Assembly: GCA_021229015.1 (NCBI GenBank)
Contig: CM037787.1
Location: 41,348,629-41,412,628, forward strand
Direction of reading: 5' to 3'
DNA length: 64,000 nucleotides
Source of the DNA: Solen grandis
Taxonomy: Eukaryota > Mollusca > Bivalvia > Adapedonta > Solenidae
Numbering within the stretch: position 1 is the stretch's first letter; each line of letters starts with the position of its first letter. Below the pieces are notes generated by a model that saw only the letters and a list, made by a program, of their open reading frames with translations, made no database searches and was not told where the DNA came from. This document shows, one piece after another, positions 47,084 through 57,720 of the stretch. The position numbers were made by a program, and so were the translations under genes.

Positions 47084-47401
47084 GAAAGATCTACTTATTA
47101 CCATTTCTATATTTGCAACGCAAACTTAATGCTTATGATTGACATTTCAGCGTGCAACCAGTATGGGACAACATTCCAGGCATACGAAGGATACTATGTT
47201 GAATACAACAACATGGTTGTCATCCATGTTGTCCCATATGAAACATGCTATCAAGAATGCATTGCAAGAGCGGACTGTGTGTCATTTGAGTACAAGGTAA
47301 AGCTCAGTTCATGCCATCTGCAGAACGTGACAGCTCTGGATGTACCGGACCGGTATACAAATGATTCGAAGTGGGTATATTACAACAGGAACTGTGCATA
47401 G
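37952..47401 (+). CDS. Secreted/anchored Cys-rich PAN-EGF-PAN protein, copy 2
   Basis: Exons 37952-38252, 40564-40683 and 47151-47401 have the same sizes (301, 120, 251 nt) and phases as copy 1, giving 223 residues plus TAG. Residues 10-32 are hydrophobic (signal peptide or anchor). The exon 1 module retains the cysteine lost from copy 1 (TKPCQS, then RQCAYSCW). The exon 2 EGF/EB-like module differs from copy 1 by only a few residues (EEWGSACRGHCAGANQ). The exon 3 PAN/Apple domain differs mainly in the stretch after YEGYY (VEYNNMVVIHVVPYET versus IINNNMVLLKTVTHEF), the side most likely to contact a ligand. Intron 2 is longer than in copy 1 because of a Tc1-like relic and a 44-bp minisatellite. 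No disabling mutation was seen. Function is inferred as extracellular binding; ligand unknown. Confidence 0.82.
38253..40563. other. Intron 1 of PAN gene copy 2
   Basis: Aligns in patches with intron 1 of copy 1, but lacks the MITE found there. No internal gene; the minus ORF at 38889-39128 is unsupported. Confidence 0.55.
40690..40855 (+). repeat. SINE remnant just after exon 2, copy 2
   Basis: It shows gttcagaacgtccgccatgt, box B-like agattcgatcccc, gtgcttggagcagttccatg, and the tail gacgttgaagcgaaacaaac. It occupies the same position as 22285-22440 in copy 1 and is slightly better preserved. Confidence 0.7.
41025..41063. repeat. (GT)n microsatellite
   Basis: About 18 GT units in intron 2 of PAN gene copy 2. 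Confidence 0.95.
41064..42270. other. Intron 2 of PAN gene copy 2, first part
   Basis: The segment 41265-41460 is the counterpart of 22690-22890 in copy 1. The remainder is AT-rich without recognised elements. Confidence 0.45.
42280..43000 (-). pseudogene. Tc1/mariner-like transposase relic
   Basis: Minus-strand translation across frames gives EYGLRSRRACLQMPLFRNH, KSRYCWTTQ, EENTRSQYNRT, then SIMV-stop-DGISWDVLT, AQRYRDEILDTHM and MGDNARTHTKNVVQEHL. These follow the order of a Tc1-type transposase: a linker after the HTH, the DESR-like strand (here degraded), GGSIMVWGGIS-like, and the DNA-R-H block containing the second catalytic aspartate (codon 42322-42324). The region that would hold the final glutamate, beyond 42283, was not found, and several stops and frameshifts are present, so it is inactive. 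It lies only in intron 2 of PAN gene copy 2. Confidence 0.72.
43245..43450 (+). repeat. SINE copy, 3'-truncated
   Basis: A tRNA-like head (ggtgttggtgtggtttgagc, box B gtgggtataatccccgg) is followed by a central domain resembling the other SINEs (ggtttggcatcatgccacct, ttttgcagtatggtagaacc). The usual A/C-rich tail is missing. Confidence 0.55.
43451..44934. other. Intron 2 of PAN gene copy 2, middle
   Basis: AT-rich without supported elements. Minus ORFs at 43382-43777 and 43600-43863 overlap in two frames and look like chance. Confidence 0.4.
44942..45110 (+). repeat. tRNA-derived SINE, second family
   Basis: Box A-like acatggtcgagtagtgacat and box B gtgggtttgaaacccc are followed by ggcaaggtttttccatgacc, not the central domain of the SINE at 11 kb, so this is another family. 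Confidence 0.6.
45195..46255 (+). repeat. 44-bp minisatellite array
   Basis: About 24 units of the form ggtgcaaggcgatcgtatgt + cattgacacggaggatcaaa + ctgg, spaced 44 bp where regular (for example 45752 and 45796). It is much richer in G and CpG than its surroundings. Frames at 45225-45602 and 46030-46257 are by-products. It lies in intron 2 of PAN gene copy 2 and is absent from copy 1. Confidence 0.93.
46256..47043. other. End of intron 2, PAN gene copy 2
   Basis: AT-rich sequence with no recognised element. Confidence 0.4.
47044..47082. repeat. (GT)n microsatellite before exon 3
   Basis: About 18 GT units, roughly 70 bp ahead of the exon 3 acceptor of copy 2, in the place of the TATG run of copy 1. 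Confidence 0.95.
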
Positions 47402-47492
47402 CTTTTGGTGACCGACTTACGCACATTTAGATCGCCGACGGCATATCATGTTTAGTACTGAGTAAATGCAACCACAAAAATACAACGTACAA

Positions 47493-47626
47493 AAATGTAC
47501 GTGTATATCTAAGAGTTGAAATGTACGTGTATATCTAAAGAGTTGAAAATGTACGTGTATATCTAAAGAGTTGAAATGTACGTGTATATCTAAAGAGTTA
47601 AAATGTACGTGTATATCTAAAGAGTT
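47493..47626 (+). repeat. 27-bp tandem repeat truncated by a gap
   Basis: Five units (aatgtacgtgtatatctaaa + gagttga) run directly into the N block, so the true array is probably longer. Confidence 0.92.
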
Positions 47627-47726
47627 NNNNNNNNNNNNNNNNNNNNNNNNNNNNNNNNNNNNNNNNNNNNNNNNNNNNNNNNNNNNNNNNNNNNNNNNNN
47701 NNNNNNNNNNNNNNNNNNNNNNNNNN
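47627..47726. other. Assembly gap, 100 N
   Basis: Exactly 100 Ns, the conventional filler for a gap of unknown size. The minus frame drawn across it is meaningless. Confidence 0.98.
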
Positions 47727-47929
47727 GTAAAACAGTAGATGAGCATTATATATCACGGAAACAGCCAATTTTCTTGGTATTTCTCACTTTATGAACGTGA
47801 CATAAAAGAATCTTTAATTAAATTTCACGAATGGCATGAGCATGAGACGGAAATTTTCTCATTTTATGCGCTGTCTTCTCCTTTGATGTCTGCGTAACAT
47901 GTGTTTCCGTAGTATCCAAGTTTAAACTT

Positions 47930-48120
47930 ATTTATTTACTTCGATTGGGAAACAAGTTGTGATAACTTAGACTAATCTCTCGCGACGGTGCATAAAATGG
48001 ACCACTTCTTTGCGTCTGAGAAGACCATGTCAAGTCCTTGTCCTCATCTAGGTTTGAACCAACAACCTTTGGATCCGCAGTCATATACAGTACCAGTACA
48101 CCTAAGCGCCCTAGGTAGTA
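47930..48120 (-). repeat. tRNA-derived SINE, minus strand (same family as 2890-3093)
   Basis: Reverse reading gives the head (box A in the complement of acacctaagcgccctag, box B gttggttcaaacctag), then ggacaaggacttgacatggt and a tail with aagttatcacaacttg. The tail is shared with the SINE in the DUF7869-like gene. Confidence 0.65.
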
Positions 48121-48409
48121 TATATCTGTATACATGGGATAATACATATTATGGAGAGATAAATTAATGGATTTTTCTTTAGGCAGCCTCCTTACGAGAG
48201 TACACTATCATTGCAGATTAGCTAAAAATTTGCTCCCGGATAAAATCATATATCCTTAGTAAAAGCCAAATTCTGTTTACTTTTTTATGTTTAGAAAAGA
48301 AATACCAATGATTTTTTTTGGAAAGTTGAAAACAGCCATTTTGATAGACACAATTTCATATTTTTATGTTCATAATAACAGTGTATGTTTTTAGCTCATC
48401 AACATTTAA

Positions 48410-48690
48410 CCGTTCCCGGTTACCGAATGGTTAGGGCGTCCGCCTCGGGAGCGGGAGGTCGTGGCTTTGATCCCCAGCCGCGGCATACCAAAGTCGTAAA
48501 AATGGTACAGGTATATTTCCCTTGCTTGGCGCCCAGCATATAAGGTTTTGGTTGGCCCGGAATCAGGATGTAGTGTGGTGGACTGTTGTGGTATTATGCC
48601 ACATATCTACGGCGTGATACTGCAGTGTGGCAGCACTTTATCTGTCTCCAGTAGATATGCTATCGGTGTTAAACCCAACAAACAACAAAA
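48410..48690 (+). mobile_element. Full-length tRNA-derived SINE
   Basis: Same family as 11035-11333: box A gttaccgaatggttagg, anticodon-arm region gtccgcctcgggagcgggag, decayed box B (gctttgatcccc), central domain gtgatactgcagtgtggcag, and tail gtgttaaacccaacaaacaa. It is about 85% like the 11-kb copy by eye. Confidence 0.87.
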
Positions 48691-49653
48691 TTCAAGTTTT
48701 ATACTTCTTAGTATTATGTATATCTTAACAACTGTTTGTATGTGAACATGCATAACTGCTTTTAAAGCACATTTGAAATTATGATATATATTATGATAAT
48801 TGTACCATACACTATATAAGGTATAATATATAATAAAAAATATATTGATAAAAAGAAAGAATCATTTACAATGCGTGATAATGTCAAAAGTATCATGCAC
48901 AAATATACGTAGTTTCAACCTAGGGATCTTGGCAATTGCATCAAGCAAACAACCTTTTATACGCTGATACCTTTATGTTTCGAAAAAGAGGCATTCGGTT
49001 ATATATTTTCTTTACCCACTTGTGAATATTTTTAGTATGAAATATATATTCATTCTAATGCGCGATCACAAAGTATTTTGAAATTAACAATTTCTTAATT
49101 ATTCTTTTTCTCTTTAATTTAATTTTCTTCATTTTCATTTAAAATCCAGTAATTTATATGCTATTTTTGACAGTAATGATACACATTATGTTTTGGGGCA
49201 AACATATGGATGGATTAGAAACAATCTTTACAATGCATGCATTTTTTCAAGTGAATTTTTGCACCGTATAATGTATTAATTTTGACAAATGTAACGCTTA
49301 CAATGAATTAAAATAGATGTCTTGTTCCGTTCTGATTAAAACACAACAACAAAGGAGCAAAAGTCAAACTTTTAAATCGTTTTAATGTTTGAAAAATTGA
49401 AACATACGTAACTCATTTTGAATTTGGAATAATTTAGAGCTTTTTTAATTAGTTTTCTTATTCTTATTCCAGGGTAAATTTATTTATTCTTATTCTGGGG
49501 TAATTTTTTTATTCTTTTTCCGGGGTAAATTTATATGAAGATTTCATGATTTTAATGATAATCAGCCACATAAAAGAATTTTATAAATCAAACAACGACA
49601 TTCAACATCTTTATTATCGGCAAGTTATTTGCGTCACCGGAAGTGATCGAGAT
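48691..49653. other. Unassigned AT-rich spacer
   Basis: Only a short local triplication was seen (ttattcttattcyrgggtaa at about 49460-49530). No gene was found. Confidence 0.45.
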
Positions 49654-49657
49654 TTAA

Positions 49658-50779
49658 GGCTCTGGAACTGTAATGGTGACCTTGCAAAATCCTAAAAATG
49701 ATATTTTTTCCTGAATCTATACTATAAAACACATTGTATGGTGAATTTTTTTTTAAAATCTACCGTTTATAACTAAAGTTATTGACATTTTTATGTATTT
49801 TCCCTTAATGTTCAGAAATGGTCGAAATAATACAAGGGTAAAAAATAAAAAAGTACACTTTTTTTTATAAACAACTGTTTTATGTTCATATTTTAACCCA
49901 TTTTCCTGTTTTACAATAACTAAATATTAATTAAAATCAATAGAATTGAGCTTTGGACAAATATTTTTCAAGATATAGAGTTTTATATAATATATAACAG
50001 AAATTTAGTTTTTAAAAATTAAAACTTTTAAAATTTTCTGCAATAATAAAAAGATTCAATAGAAGTTTTACCGTTCCAAAAGAATATAATAGCAAGTTAT
50101 ATAAGGTGACTATAATGAAACTCCAAGCGAAAAATGACGTCAAAATAGTCAATATTAATTAAATAGTAAATCTTTAAATAAAAAAAATCATCTATATATG
50201 ATACAAAAATGAGTTTTAAACTTCAAAAACACAAATATATCACAGAATACATGGTTAACCTTGTTCTTTTGAACAATATATGAATGCAACGGAGCTGAAC
50301 ATTCAGTATATACATGTAATATCATAAACTCTGCCTGCAGGTCCAATGGTCCAAGATGTGTCTGTTAATAACATACATGAATATCACATTTACTACAAAT
50401 GGTGTAAAGGGCCATGTGAAGGCTTTCTTAAGTCTCCATATTTTTTTTCATCTCAGTTTAATTTGTAATTCTCCCTTTAAAGGTACATTTGTGTTTTTTT
50501 TTTCCATTTTTTTTATACCTACATCAACTGTTTATAAAGTGTTGCTTACAGATAGCACATGTCCTTCTGTTGATAGTTTGTTAACCATTACTGATTTTAA
50601 TCAGTTTTTCTGAATGAAACCTAAGGTTATAACTATCGGAAAACCCCACCAAATGATAGGAAATTACTAAAAATAGAATAAACCGGAAATCGACGATAAT
50701 TAACGATTACGGATCATTCGGCAAACACGGACATTTCCGAGTGTCGGTGTTTGCCGAAGTTCATTACAGTTCCAGAGCC
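49658..50779. mobile_element. 1.1-kb non-autonomous DNA transposon with TTAA duplications
   Basis: The left end GGCTCTGGAACTGTAATG (49658-49675) is the exact reverse complement of the right end (50762-50779). TTAA flanks both sides (49654-49657, 50780-50783). A TTAA target is the mark of the piggyBac superfamily, though the terminal bases are not the usual CCY/GGG. A subterminal hairpin (50717-50728 with 50747-50758, 12-bp arms ttcggcaaacac) lies at the right end only. The interior is AT-rich with no transposase; the 85-codon frame at 50356-50613 has no family motif. Confidence 0.8.
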
Positions 50780-50783
50780 TTAA

Positions 50784-51517
50784 ATGAAACGTTATGTATG
50801 ACCTCATAATTCTCTAAAGCCAGCTAGCATATAATTATTGCCAATTATTATGTATTGTCTCCGTCAATTACCAATTATTTCTTTAATCACATACTAGAAG
50901 AGAATTATTCGATTTTTAATCACATGTTTTGAACGGAAGAATTGCTCCATATTTTGTAATCGATGGTGTTATTGATACAAAGGGGTTCCTGCATATTACA
51001 AAGCATGGGAAATGCGAGTTTGCTTAATTCAGAAAACCCAATTGAATCAGAAGTCCATGTTCATATTGAAGGAGATAACCGAAGAACGTGTGGCCAAATG
51101 CAAAATTTTTCTTTGGAAAAAAAACTAAACTAAAAGCCGGGTTCCCATGTTGCTTACTAAAAACGCCGAAATTCACACCGAGGTCGCGCCGAAAACGCAT
51201 ATGTTATGAAGCCAATATGGTAAATGCGTATAGATCATGTCAAACGAGGTCTTCTAAATAATTAGTTTTCGTGGGGATTATTTTTTTTCCAGATAAAATC
51301 ATCTATATGTACAAAGTAGCCATGGAAACAGATCAAAGCGAAAGGTAATAGAAGAGGTTAAATGACTATGATTCGACTACTTTTGATTTTTAATACATAT
51401 TTTACAGCAGATAGTAGCGGAATTCTAGAAACACATGAATGTAAATAAACGTTTGAACTTAGCGCTGAAAAAGAAACTTTATCAGATGGACGTTTTTTTC
51501 CGCAAATATATTTATGA
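50784..51517. other. Unassigned spacer
   Basis: No recognised gene or element. Confidence 0.4.
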
Positions 51518-51632
51518 AAAAGTATTAATAGCTAATCGGAGAATGTATTAATAGCTAATCGGAGAAAGTATTAATAGCTAATCGGAGAAAGTATTAATAG
51601 CTAATCGGAGAAAGTATTAATAGCTAATCGGA
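51518..51632 (+). repeat. 23-bp tandem repeat, five copies
   Basis: Five near-perfect units of agtattaatagctaatcgga + gaa. There is only one substitution among the first four, so the expansion is recent. Confidence 0.95.
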
Positions 51633-53055
51633 GTTCAGTTGTATAGTTGGTTTTGAGATAGGACATTTAATCTCTTCACACTTTCCTTAACTTACTTAGC
51701 TTGATAGTAACACGGTCGATAGAATATAACAGATGACCTCCAGTAATGTAATATACATGAGATTACTTTTTCATAACATTTTAGTGTGATGTCATTTCCT
51801 GTCTCTAGCGTTATACATAGTTCCTCGTGAGACTGATCGTAATGAGATATCGGGGTGATTATCGATTTCATAGCTGTCGTCTAATGCGAAACCAGACAAT
51901 ACCCATTCTCGTTTTTCTGTTATGTACAATACCTTAGTGTGAATTAAGAGGAAAAGCGATATCTTTATGTTTTTCCTTGCCATTTTTGATATGAGATACA
52001 ATCTATTGTGATGCCAATGAAATGAGAGGTCACACAAAAAATGTAAGCATCAACGAATAATTATGTGACATTGTCACTACTTGAAATGCAAACAACCATC
52101 CAAACAATTTAACTGACACTCTGCTGGCTCCTTTCTGGGGAATTTTGTATTTTGTTTTATACTACTAACACATTCTTAATTTCTCTCTAAAAATACAAAC
52201 GTATGTAGTATGTACCACGTGCGCATTAAACGACTGTTCCAAAATGAAGAATTTCGTTTTAAAAAGGTAAGATCGAGGTGAATTCAAAACAAAGATTTTT
52301 AAAGTTTTCATGATTTTGAGTCAGTACTAGTATCCCCCTGTGGATAATGAAAAAATATTTTTTTAACCGTTAAATGAATTAAGAACTGCTTAGTTGAAAG
52401 TATTTTTTAAATATTAATTATTGGGTCAGTATGCTGCCTAATATTTGATTTGACTTATCGACCAAGTTTCCTTAATTTTCCTTGTCTTTAACTTGTAATT
52501 TTGTTTCTGCTGACCCTATGGAGAGTTTTTACAGACCTTTCTACACAGAAATATAGGGGGTTAAACGCGATCGCGTTAACTTGTTGAAGATGAAAAAAAA
52601 AATACACAATATGTAAACGCAATCTTTACTTGTGTATTTCACCGTCGATTTATATATTCTGATAATGCTCTGTAGCTTTTTAATTATTTTCATGCAGGAT
52701 ATAATGATTTTTGATAGTAATAGAAGTTAGTAATATACTAAGGGAATCTATGATTATATACAAAAAAGGATGGCATCTTTAGGTAGATTATCTATATATA
52801 CGTTGGTAATGTATGTACACATTTATAACAAAACTTACTCACAACAAAACGATTTTCCTTTCGTATTTAAAAAAAAAGCCATATGCCTTTTTCATTCATT
52901 TTGGACATAATGCCAGTATATTAAAAGATAAGTTCCGCCTAAAATGGATTGATGATGAATGGATGTTGGCCTTCATGTATAAATTGAAGGATGACGGGAG
53001 CGGGATAAAGCGAGATAGACAAACACTTATATATATATTATCGGAAATAAACAAT
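51633..53055. other. Unassigned AT-rich DNA
   Basis: Frames at 51792-52037 (-) and 52813-53058 (+, 81 codons, ending ILSEINN) show no recognised motif. The second has a plausible hydrophilic composition but no splice or family support. Confidence 0.35.
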
Positions 53056-53065
53056 TAAGATCTAC

Positions 53066-53135
53066 CTTGTCCATGGTCTAATGGCTTTCCCGGCGAGTTC
53101 GAAACTCGAACTTTTGATGTCATATTTCACCTGCC
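53066..53135 (+). repeat. tRNA-like fragment
   Basis: Box A-like ccatggtctaatggc and box B-like gagttcgaaactcga sit too close together (the anticodon arm is missing) for a functional tRNA. It is a probable SINE or tRNA pseudogene fragment. Confidence 0.35.
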
Positions 53136-55150
53136 CGTGTCCCATATGACGGAATATTGAGCTCCTTCGTCTTTGTGACAAAATACTTCTTCTCTGGCTT
53201 CCACAACAGTTCTCCATTGTTCCTATATTCCAATCTGATTATATTCCAATTTAATCGCATCAAGTTTTATTTGCGTTTCTTTCATGCACATCTAAATGTA
53301 CACACTTTAAGCAATGAAGTTTTGTATTTTTTAATCATCGCAAACGTTTCCTTCATTGCTAAGCACCACAAAGCCAGAAGAAAGCTTTAAAGCAACACAA
53401 TATTTGCTCTAGACAGGAAAGTTAACGCTATCCCTATAATAACAAAGGTAAAAATACTCTTTTTTGAATATGCATGTACAAATCGAGGATACTCTCCAAA
53501 TTCATATCAAAATAATATCACATTTAGTTGAAAAGGAAACATGTACGTTCTAAATGAAGAACAGAAAAGACAATAGCATCGTTTGCAGTTAATTAATTAT
53601 CCGGGATATTTATTATTCACTTTGAATCACTGTTAGATCATGCAAAAGCGGTAACAACGTGTGCATGACAGCACCCATTTAAACAAATTTAAAACGCAAA
53701 AATATTCCTTGCAATAAATCAACATCAGCATCGCGAATGCTCCTCGGTTAATGGTGTGTTTTCAAGTGACACTTTGAAGTAAGAGTGAGGCTGGCAGTCA
53801 ATTCTTATCTATTGTCGTTCCCTGTATCAGCCAATTCAATGACATCTATCTAGTCATTTACAGCAGCTTCACCGTCATTGAGATTCTTCGATACGAGGAG
53901 TTCTCTATAGCGGCTGGACTGATACTTAAACAACGCTCGGAGTACCAGTTATATAGCACGTGATTTCGCCATTGCTATGACAATACGGTACCTGTCAATC
54001 TGATCGGCGTTTGTCCGCTTAGTTTTCTTGTGCATGAGACGGACAGAGGTAACAATAGTGATATTACAATCATAGAAGGAGTTCATGAAAAATTTACCTC
54101 AAATCTTTGACATGAACAACACAATCCAGGAAACGACATTTTTTTTTCTATACTGTTTGTGTTTTTGTGATCGCAGCGTTGACATCATTATCAATAATCG
54201 ATGACTTAGTATAAAAATCACACGAGCTAAATCAATAGTAAGCAAACAATTCAATGTTTTTATTGCAACTGGGACACACTTGCTAGTTCGATAACTGGTC
54301 CAGTTTTTAGAACTTCCGTTGAAATGCGGGGGCCCTTAATATGTACGTCAAAGTAGTATAATGATTGATCTTAACAATATTGTTACATTATTGTTGTTGT
54401 TTATGTAGTGGTATACCACTGACATTTATTTATTTAGGCTTAACGAAACAATTACTGTAACACCTTTCACAGATTACAGTTTGCTTGCTCTCAACACAAA
54501 CATACATATGATATAGGCCCTATATATAAGTCATACAGATATTTAACTGGAATGCAAACTTCAGACAGATTAACTGGTGGAGGGGATATACTCATATATA
54601 GTTACATGATTGCACCATACGAACCGCAAACCGCAAAAATCGCAATCCTCGAAAGAAAAAAAAACGTTCTGAAGATTCATAATTCTCGGAACAACACGCG
54701 ATGTTCAGAAAAACTACATCTTTTTATTCAAGAGAAAGAGAAATAGACAGAAAAAGTCAAGTCCTGAAATACTTGCGGTTCTTCGAACCTCGCGAAAACA
54801 ATGAAATCGATGATTAACGTGATGAACTAGTGAATATACCTCAGTCAAAATCCACCTTTTATGTGGATTGAAATTTAGTATTGCGCTCGTGTTTTATAGT
54901 TCTCACTATTAATATCAATGCTTGAAACTACAAAGCGCATGCCCTGTAAGACAAAACAAAATTTTGGTTTTGAATACATTTTGTAACTGAACCATGCTGG
55001 AACAATAAACAGAAGGAACAGATTCTTCTCTCTTGTTCCTGTTAATTCATAAATATATTTTTGGTGAGTTTTGTCCTTTCAAATTATAATAAATGTAATC
55101 TAGTATCATATTTTAGAATTCCAAAAATAGATATGAAGGCTTCGATGAAC
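53136..55150. other. Unassigned AT-rich DNA
   Basis: No supported gene or repeat. Frames at 53157-53390 and 54552-54746 lack motifs. Confidence 0.4.
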
Positions 55151-55154
55151 ACAA

Positions 55155-55310
55155 ATTTAATCGAGTTGTTACAATAGCTGACTAACGATCTCTTAGACCT
55201 TTGGGTTTGTGTCCCGACAGAGTTAGTGGGAGGGTTCATATGGGGAAGCCTTTCAGCTGGTTTGCGGAAGGTCGGTGGTTTAACCCAGGCACATCTGTGA
55301 ACTCGTGGTC
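55155..55310 (+). repeat. SINE 5' part flanking the 42-bp array
   Basis: A tRNA-like head (gctgactaacgatctcttag, box B tgggtttgtgtcccgac) leads into gggttcatatggggaagcct and tggtttaacccaggcacatc, a SINE-like body. The matching SINE tail lies on the far side of the array at 57085-57130. Confidence 0.5.
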
Positions 55311-57085
55311 TCCCTCCCCCTATAGCTAGCTGGACGTTACTGTATAATTATCTTCCTCCCCCTATAGCTAGCTGGACGTTACTGTATAACTGTCTCCCTC
55401 CCCCTATAGCTAGCTGGACGTTACTGTATAACTGTCTTCCTCCCCCTATAGCTAGCTGGACGTTACTGTAGGACTGTCTTCCTTCCCCTATAGTTAGCTG
55501 GACGTTACTGTATAACTGTCTTCCTTCCCCTATAGTTAGCTGGACGTTACTGTAGAACTGTCTTCCTTCCCTTATAGCTAGCTGGACGTTACTGTATAAT
55601 TATCTTCCTCCCCCTATAGCTAGCTTGACGTTACTGTATAACTGTCTTCTTCCCCCTATAGCTAGCTGGACGTTACTGTAGAACTATCTCCCTCCCCCCC
55701 CTATAGCTAGCTGGACGTTATTGTATAGTTATCTTCCTCCCCCTATAGCTAGCTGGACGTTATTGCATAACTGTCTCCCTCCCCCTATAGCTAGTTGGAC
55801 GTTACTGTATAACTGTCTTTCTCCCCCCCTATAGCTAGCTGGACGTTATTGTATAACTGTCTCCCTCCCCCTATAGCTAGTTGGACGTTACTGTATAACT
55901 GTCTTTCTCCCTCTATAGCTAGCTGGAGGTTACTGTATAACTGTCTTTCTCCCCCTATAGCTAGCTGGACGTTATTGTATAATTATCTTCCTCCCCCTAA
56001 AGCTAGCTTGACGTTACTGTAGAACTGTATTCCTCCCCCTATAGCTAGCTGGACGTTACTGTATAACTGTCTTCCCCCCCTATAGCTAGCTGGACGTTAC
56101 TGTAAACTGTTGTATAACTGTCTTTCTCCCCCTATAGCTAGCTGGACGTTACTGTATAACTGTCTTCCTCCCCCTATAGCTAGCTTGACGTTACTGTAGA
56201 ACTGTATTCCACCCCCTATAGCTAGCTGGACGTTACTGTATAACTGTCTTTCACCCCCTATAGCTAGCTGGACGTTACTGTATAACTGTCTTCCTCCCCC
56301 TATAGTTAGCTGGACATTACTGTATAACTGTTTTCCTCCCCCTATAGTTAGCTGGACATTACTGTATAACTGTTTTCCTCCCCCTATAGTTAGCTGGACG
56401 TTACTGTATAACTGTCTTCCTTCCCCTATAGTTAGCTGGACATTACTGTATAACCGTCTTCCTTCCCCTATAGTTAGCTGGACGTTACTGTATAACTGTC
56501 TTCCTCCCCCTATAGTTAGCTGGACATTACTGTATAACTGTTTTCCTCCCCCTATAGCTAGCTGGACGTTACTGTATAACTGTCTTCCTCCCCCTATAGC
56601 TAGCTGGACATTACTGTATAACTGTCTTCCTCCCCCTATAGCTAGCTGGACGTTACTGTATAACTGTCTTCCTCCCCCTATAGCTAGCTGGACGTTACTG
56701 TATAACTGTCTTCCTCCCCCTATAGCTAGCTGGACATTACTGTATAACTGTCTTCCTTCCCCTATAGTTAGCTGGACGTTACTGTATAACTGTCTTCCTT
56801 CCCCTATAGTTAGCTGGACGTTACTGTATAACTGTCTTCCTCCCCCTATAGCTAGCTGGACGTTACTGTATAACTGTCTTCCTCCCCCTATAGCTAGCTG
56901 GACGTTACTGTATAACTGTCTTCCTCCCCCTATAGCTAGCTGGACGTTACTGTATAACTGTCTTCCTCCCCCTATAGCTAGCTTGACGTTACTGTATAAC
57001 TGTCTTCTCCCCCTATAGCTAGCTGGACGTTACTGTATAACTGTCTTCTCCCCCTATAGCTAGCTGGACGTTACTGTATAACTGA
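55307..57085 (+). repeat. 42-bp minisatellite, about 42 copies
   Basis: Unit: ctccccctatagctagctgg + acgttactgtataactgtct + tc, spaced 42 bp (for example 56851 and 56893). Variants (agctagctgg or agttagctgg; gacgtta or gacatta; ataact or agaact) are arranged in runs, showing higher-order local homogenisation. Every unit has the palindrome GCTAGC or its variant. Confidence 0.95.
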
Positions 57086-57130
57086 AATACTGTCTCATCG
57101 ACAGTTAACTGGAGCATAAGAACAAAAATA
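57080..57130 (+). repeat. SINE tail flanking the 42-bp array
   Basis: The sequence taactgaaatactgtctcat cgacagttaactggagcata, then agaacaaa, corresponds to the shared SINE tail (actgaaatactgttgatggg acgttaaact). It closes the SINE opened at 55155. Confidence 0.5.
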
Positions 57131-57635
57131 TATCTTGACACTGATTCAGAAAAGAAAAGACACCATGATGCATGATAAAGGAACACAGTTAATTGACATG
57201 TCCACGCAAATCATAATGCAGTGAAAATAATACATTAATGAGCAAGTAATTCTCCTTTTTAAAGTGCATCCTGATCTCAAAACTTGGTTGAGTGGATAAA
57301 CCACGCTGTCTTTTGTTTCCTAATGACAAGACAAGTGTTTACTGGCAAATCACGTCGTCGAATCCTTTTGGACTGATTTCCAATGACAAGATGCTAACTG
57401 TCGCGTTATTATGTGGTGTGCTTAATTTATTTATGGATGCCGAGAGCAATTTGAAACAGGATAGAGCCTTTTTAACTCCTGTTTTATGAGAGGCTATTGT
57501 TCAAATCGATATTATACCTTCGTGAGTCGATGGATGGAGAAATCAAATACAGCAAGCGTGGTTTATAATGTAAAAAAGGTAAAGTAAGTTAAAATGACAA
57601 AGTTGAAATAAGTTACATATGGATACAATCATACA
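57131..57635. other. Unassigned spacer
   Basis: The 65-codon frame at 57292-57489 is not supported. No repeats were seen. Confidence 0.4.
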
Positions 57636-57639
57636 TATA

Positions 57640-57720
57640 TCCTTCGTCTCCGAATGACTGAAATATTCTCAGCGAGACGTTAAATCCAATATACAAACAA
57701 ACAAACAAACAAACAAAGAT
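57640..57720 (+). repeat. SINE 3' tail with (CAAA)n
   Basis: The sequence cgtctccgaatgactgaaat attctcagcgagacgttaaa is the shared SINE tail and ends in a CAAA microsatellite, with no head. Confidence 0.6.

Noticed and set aside
47417..47746. 109-codon minus ORF with a run of unknown residues
   Set aside because: It spans the assembly gap and the 27-bp repeat; translation across Ns has no meaning.
55307..57085. CRISPR-like regular repeats
   Set aside because: Units are contiguous 42-bp tandem copies without unique spacers, and the window is eukaryotic with introns and SINEs.
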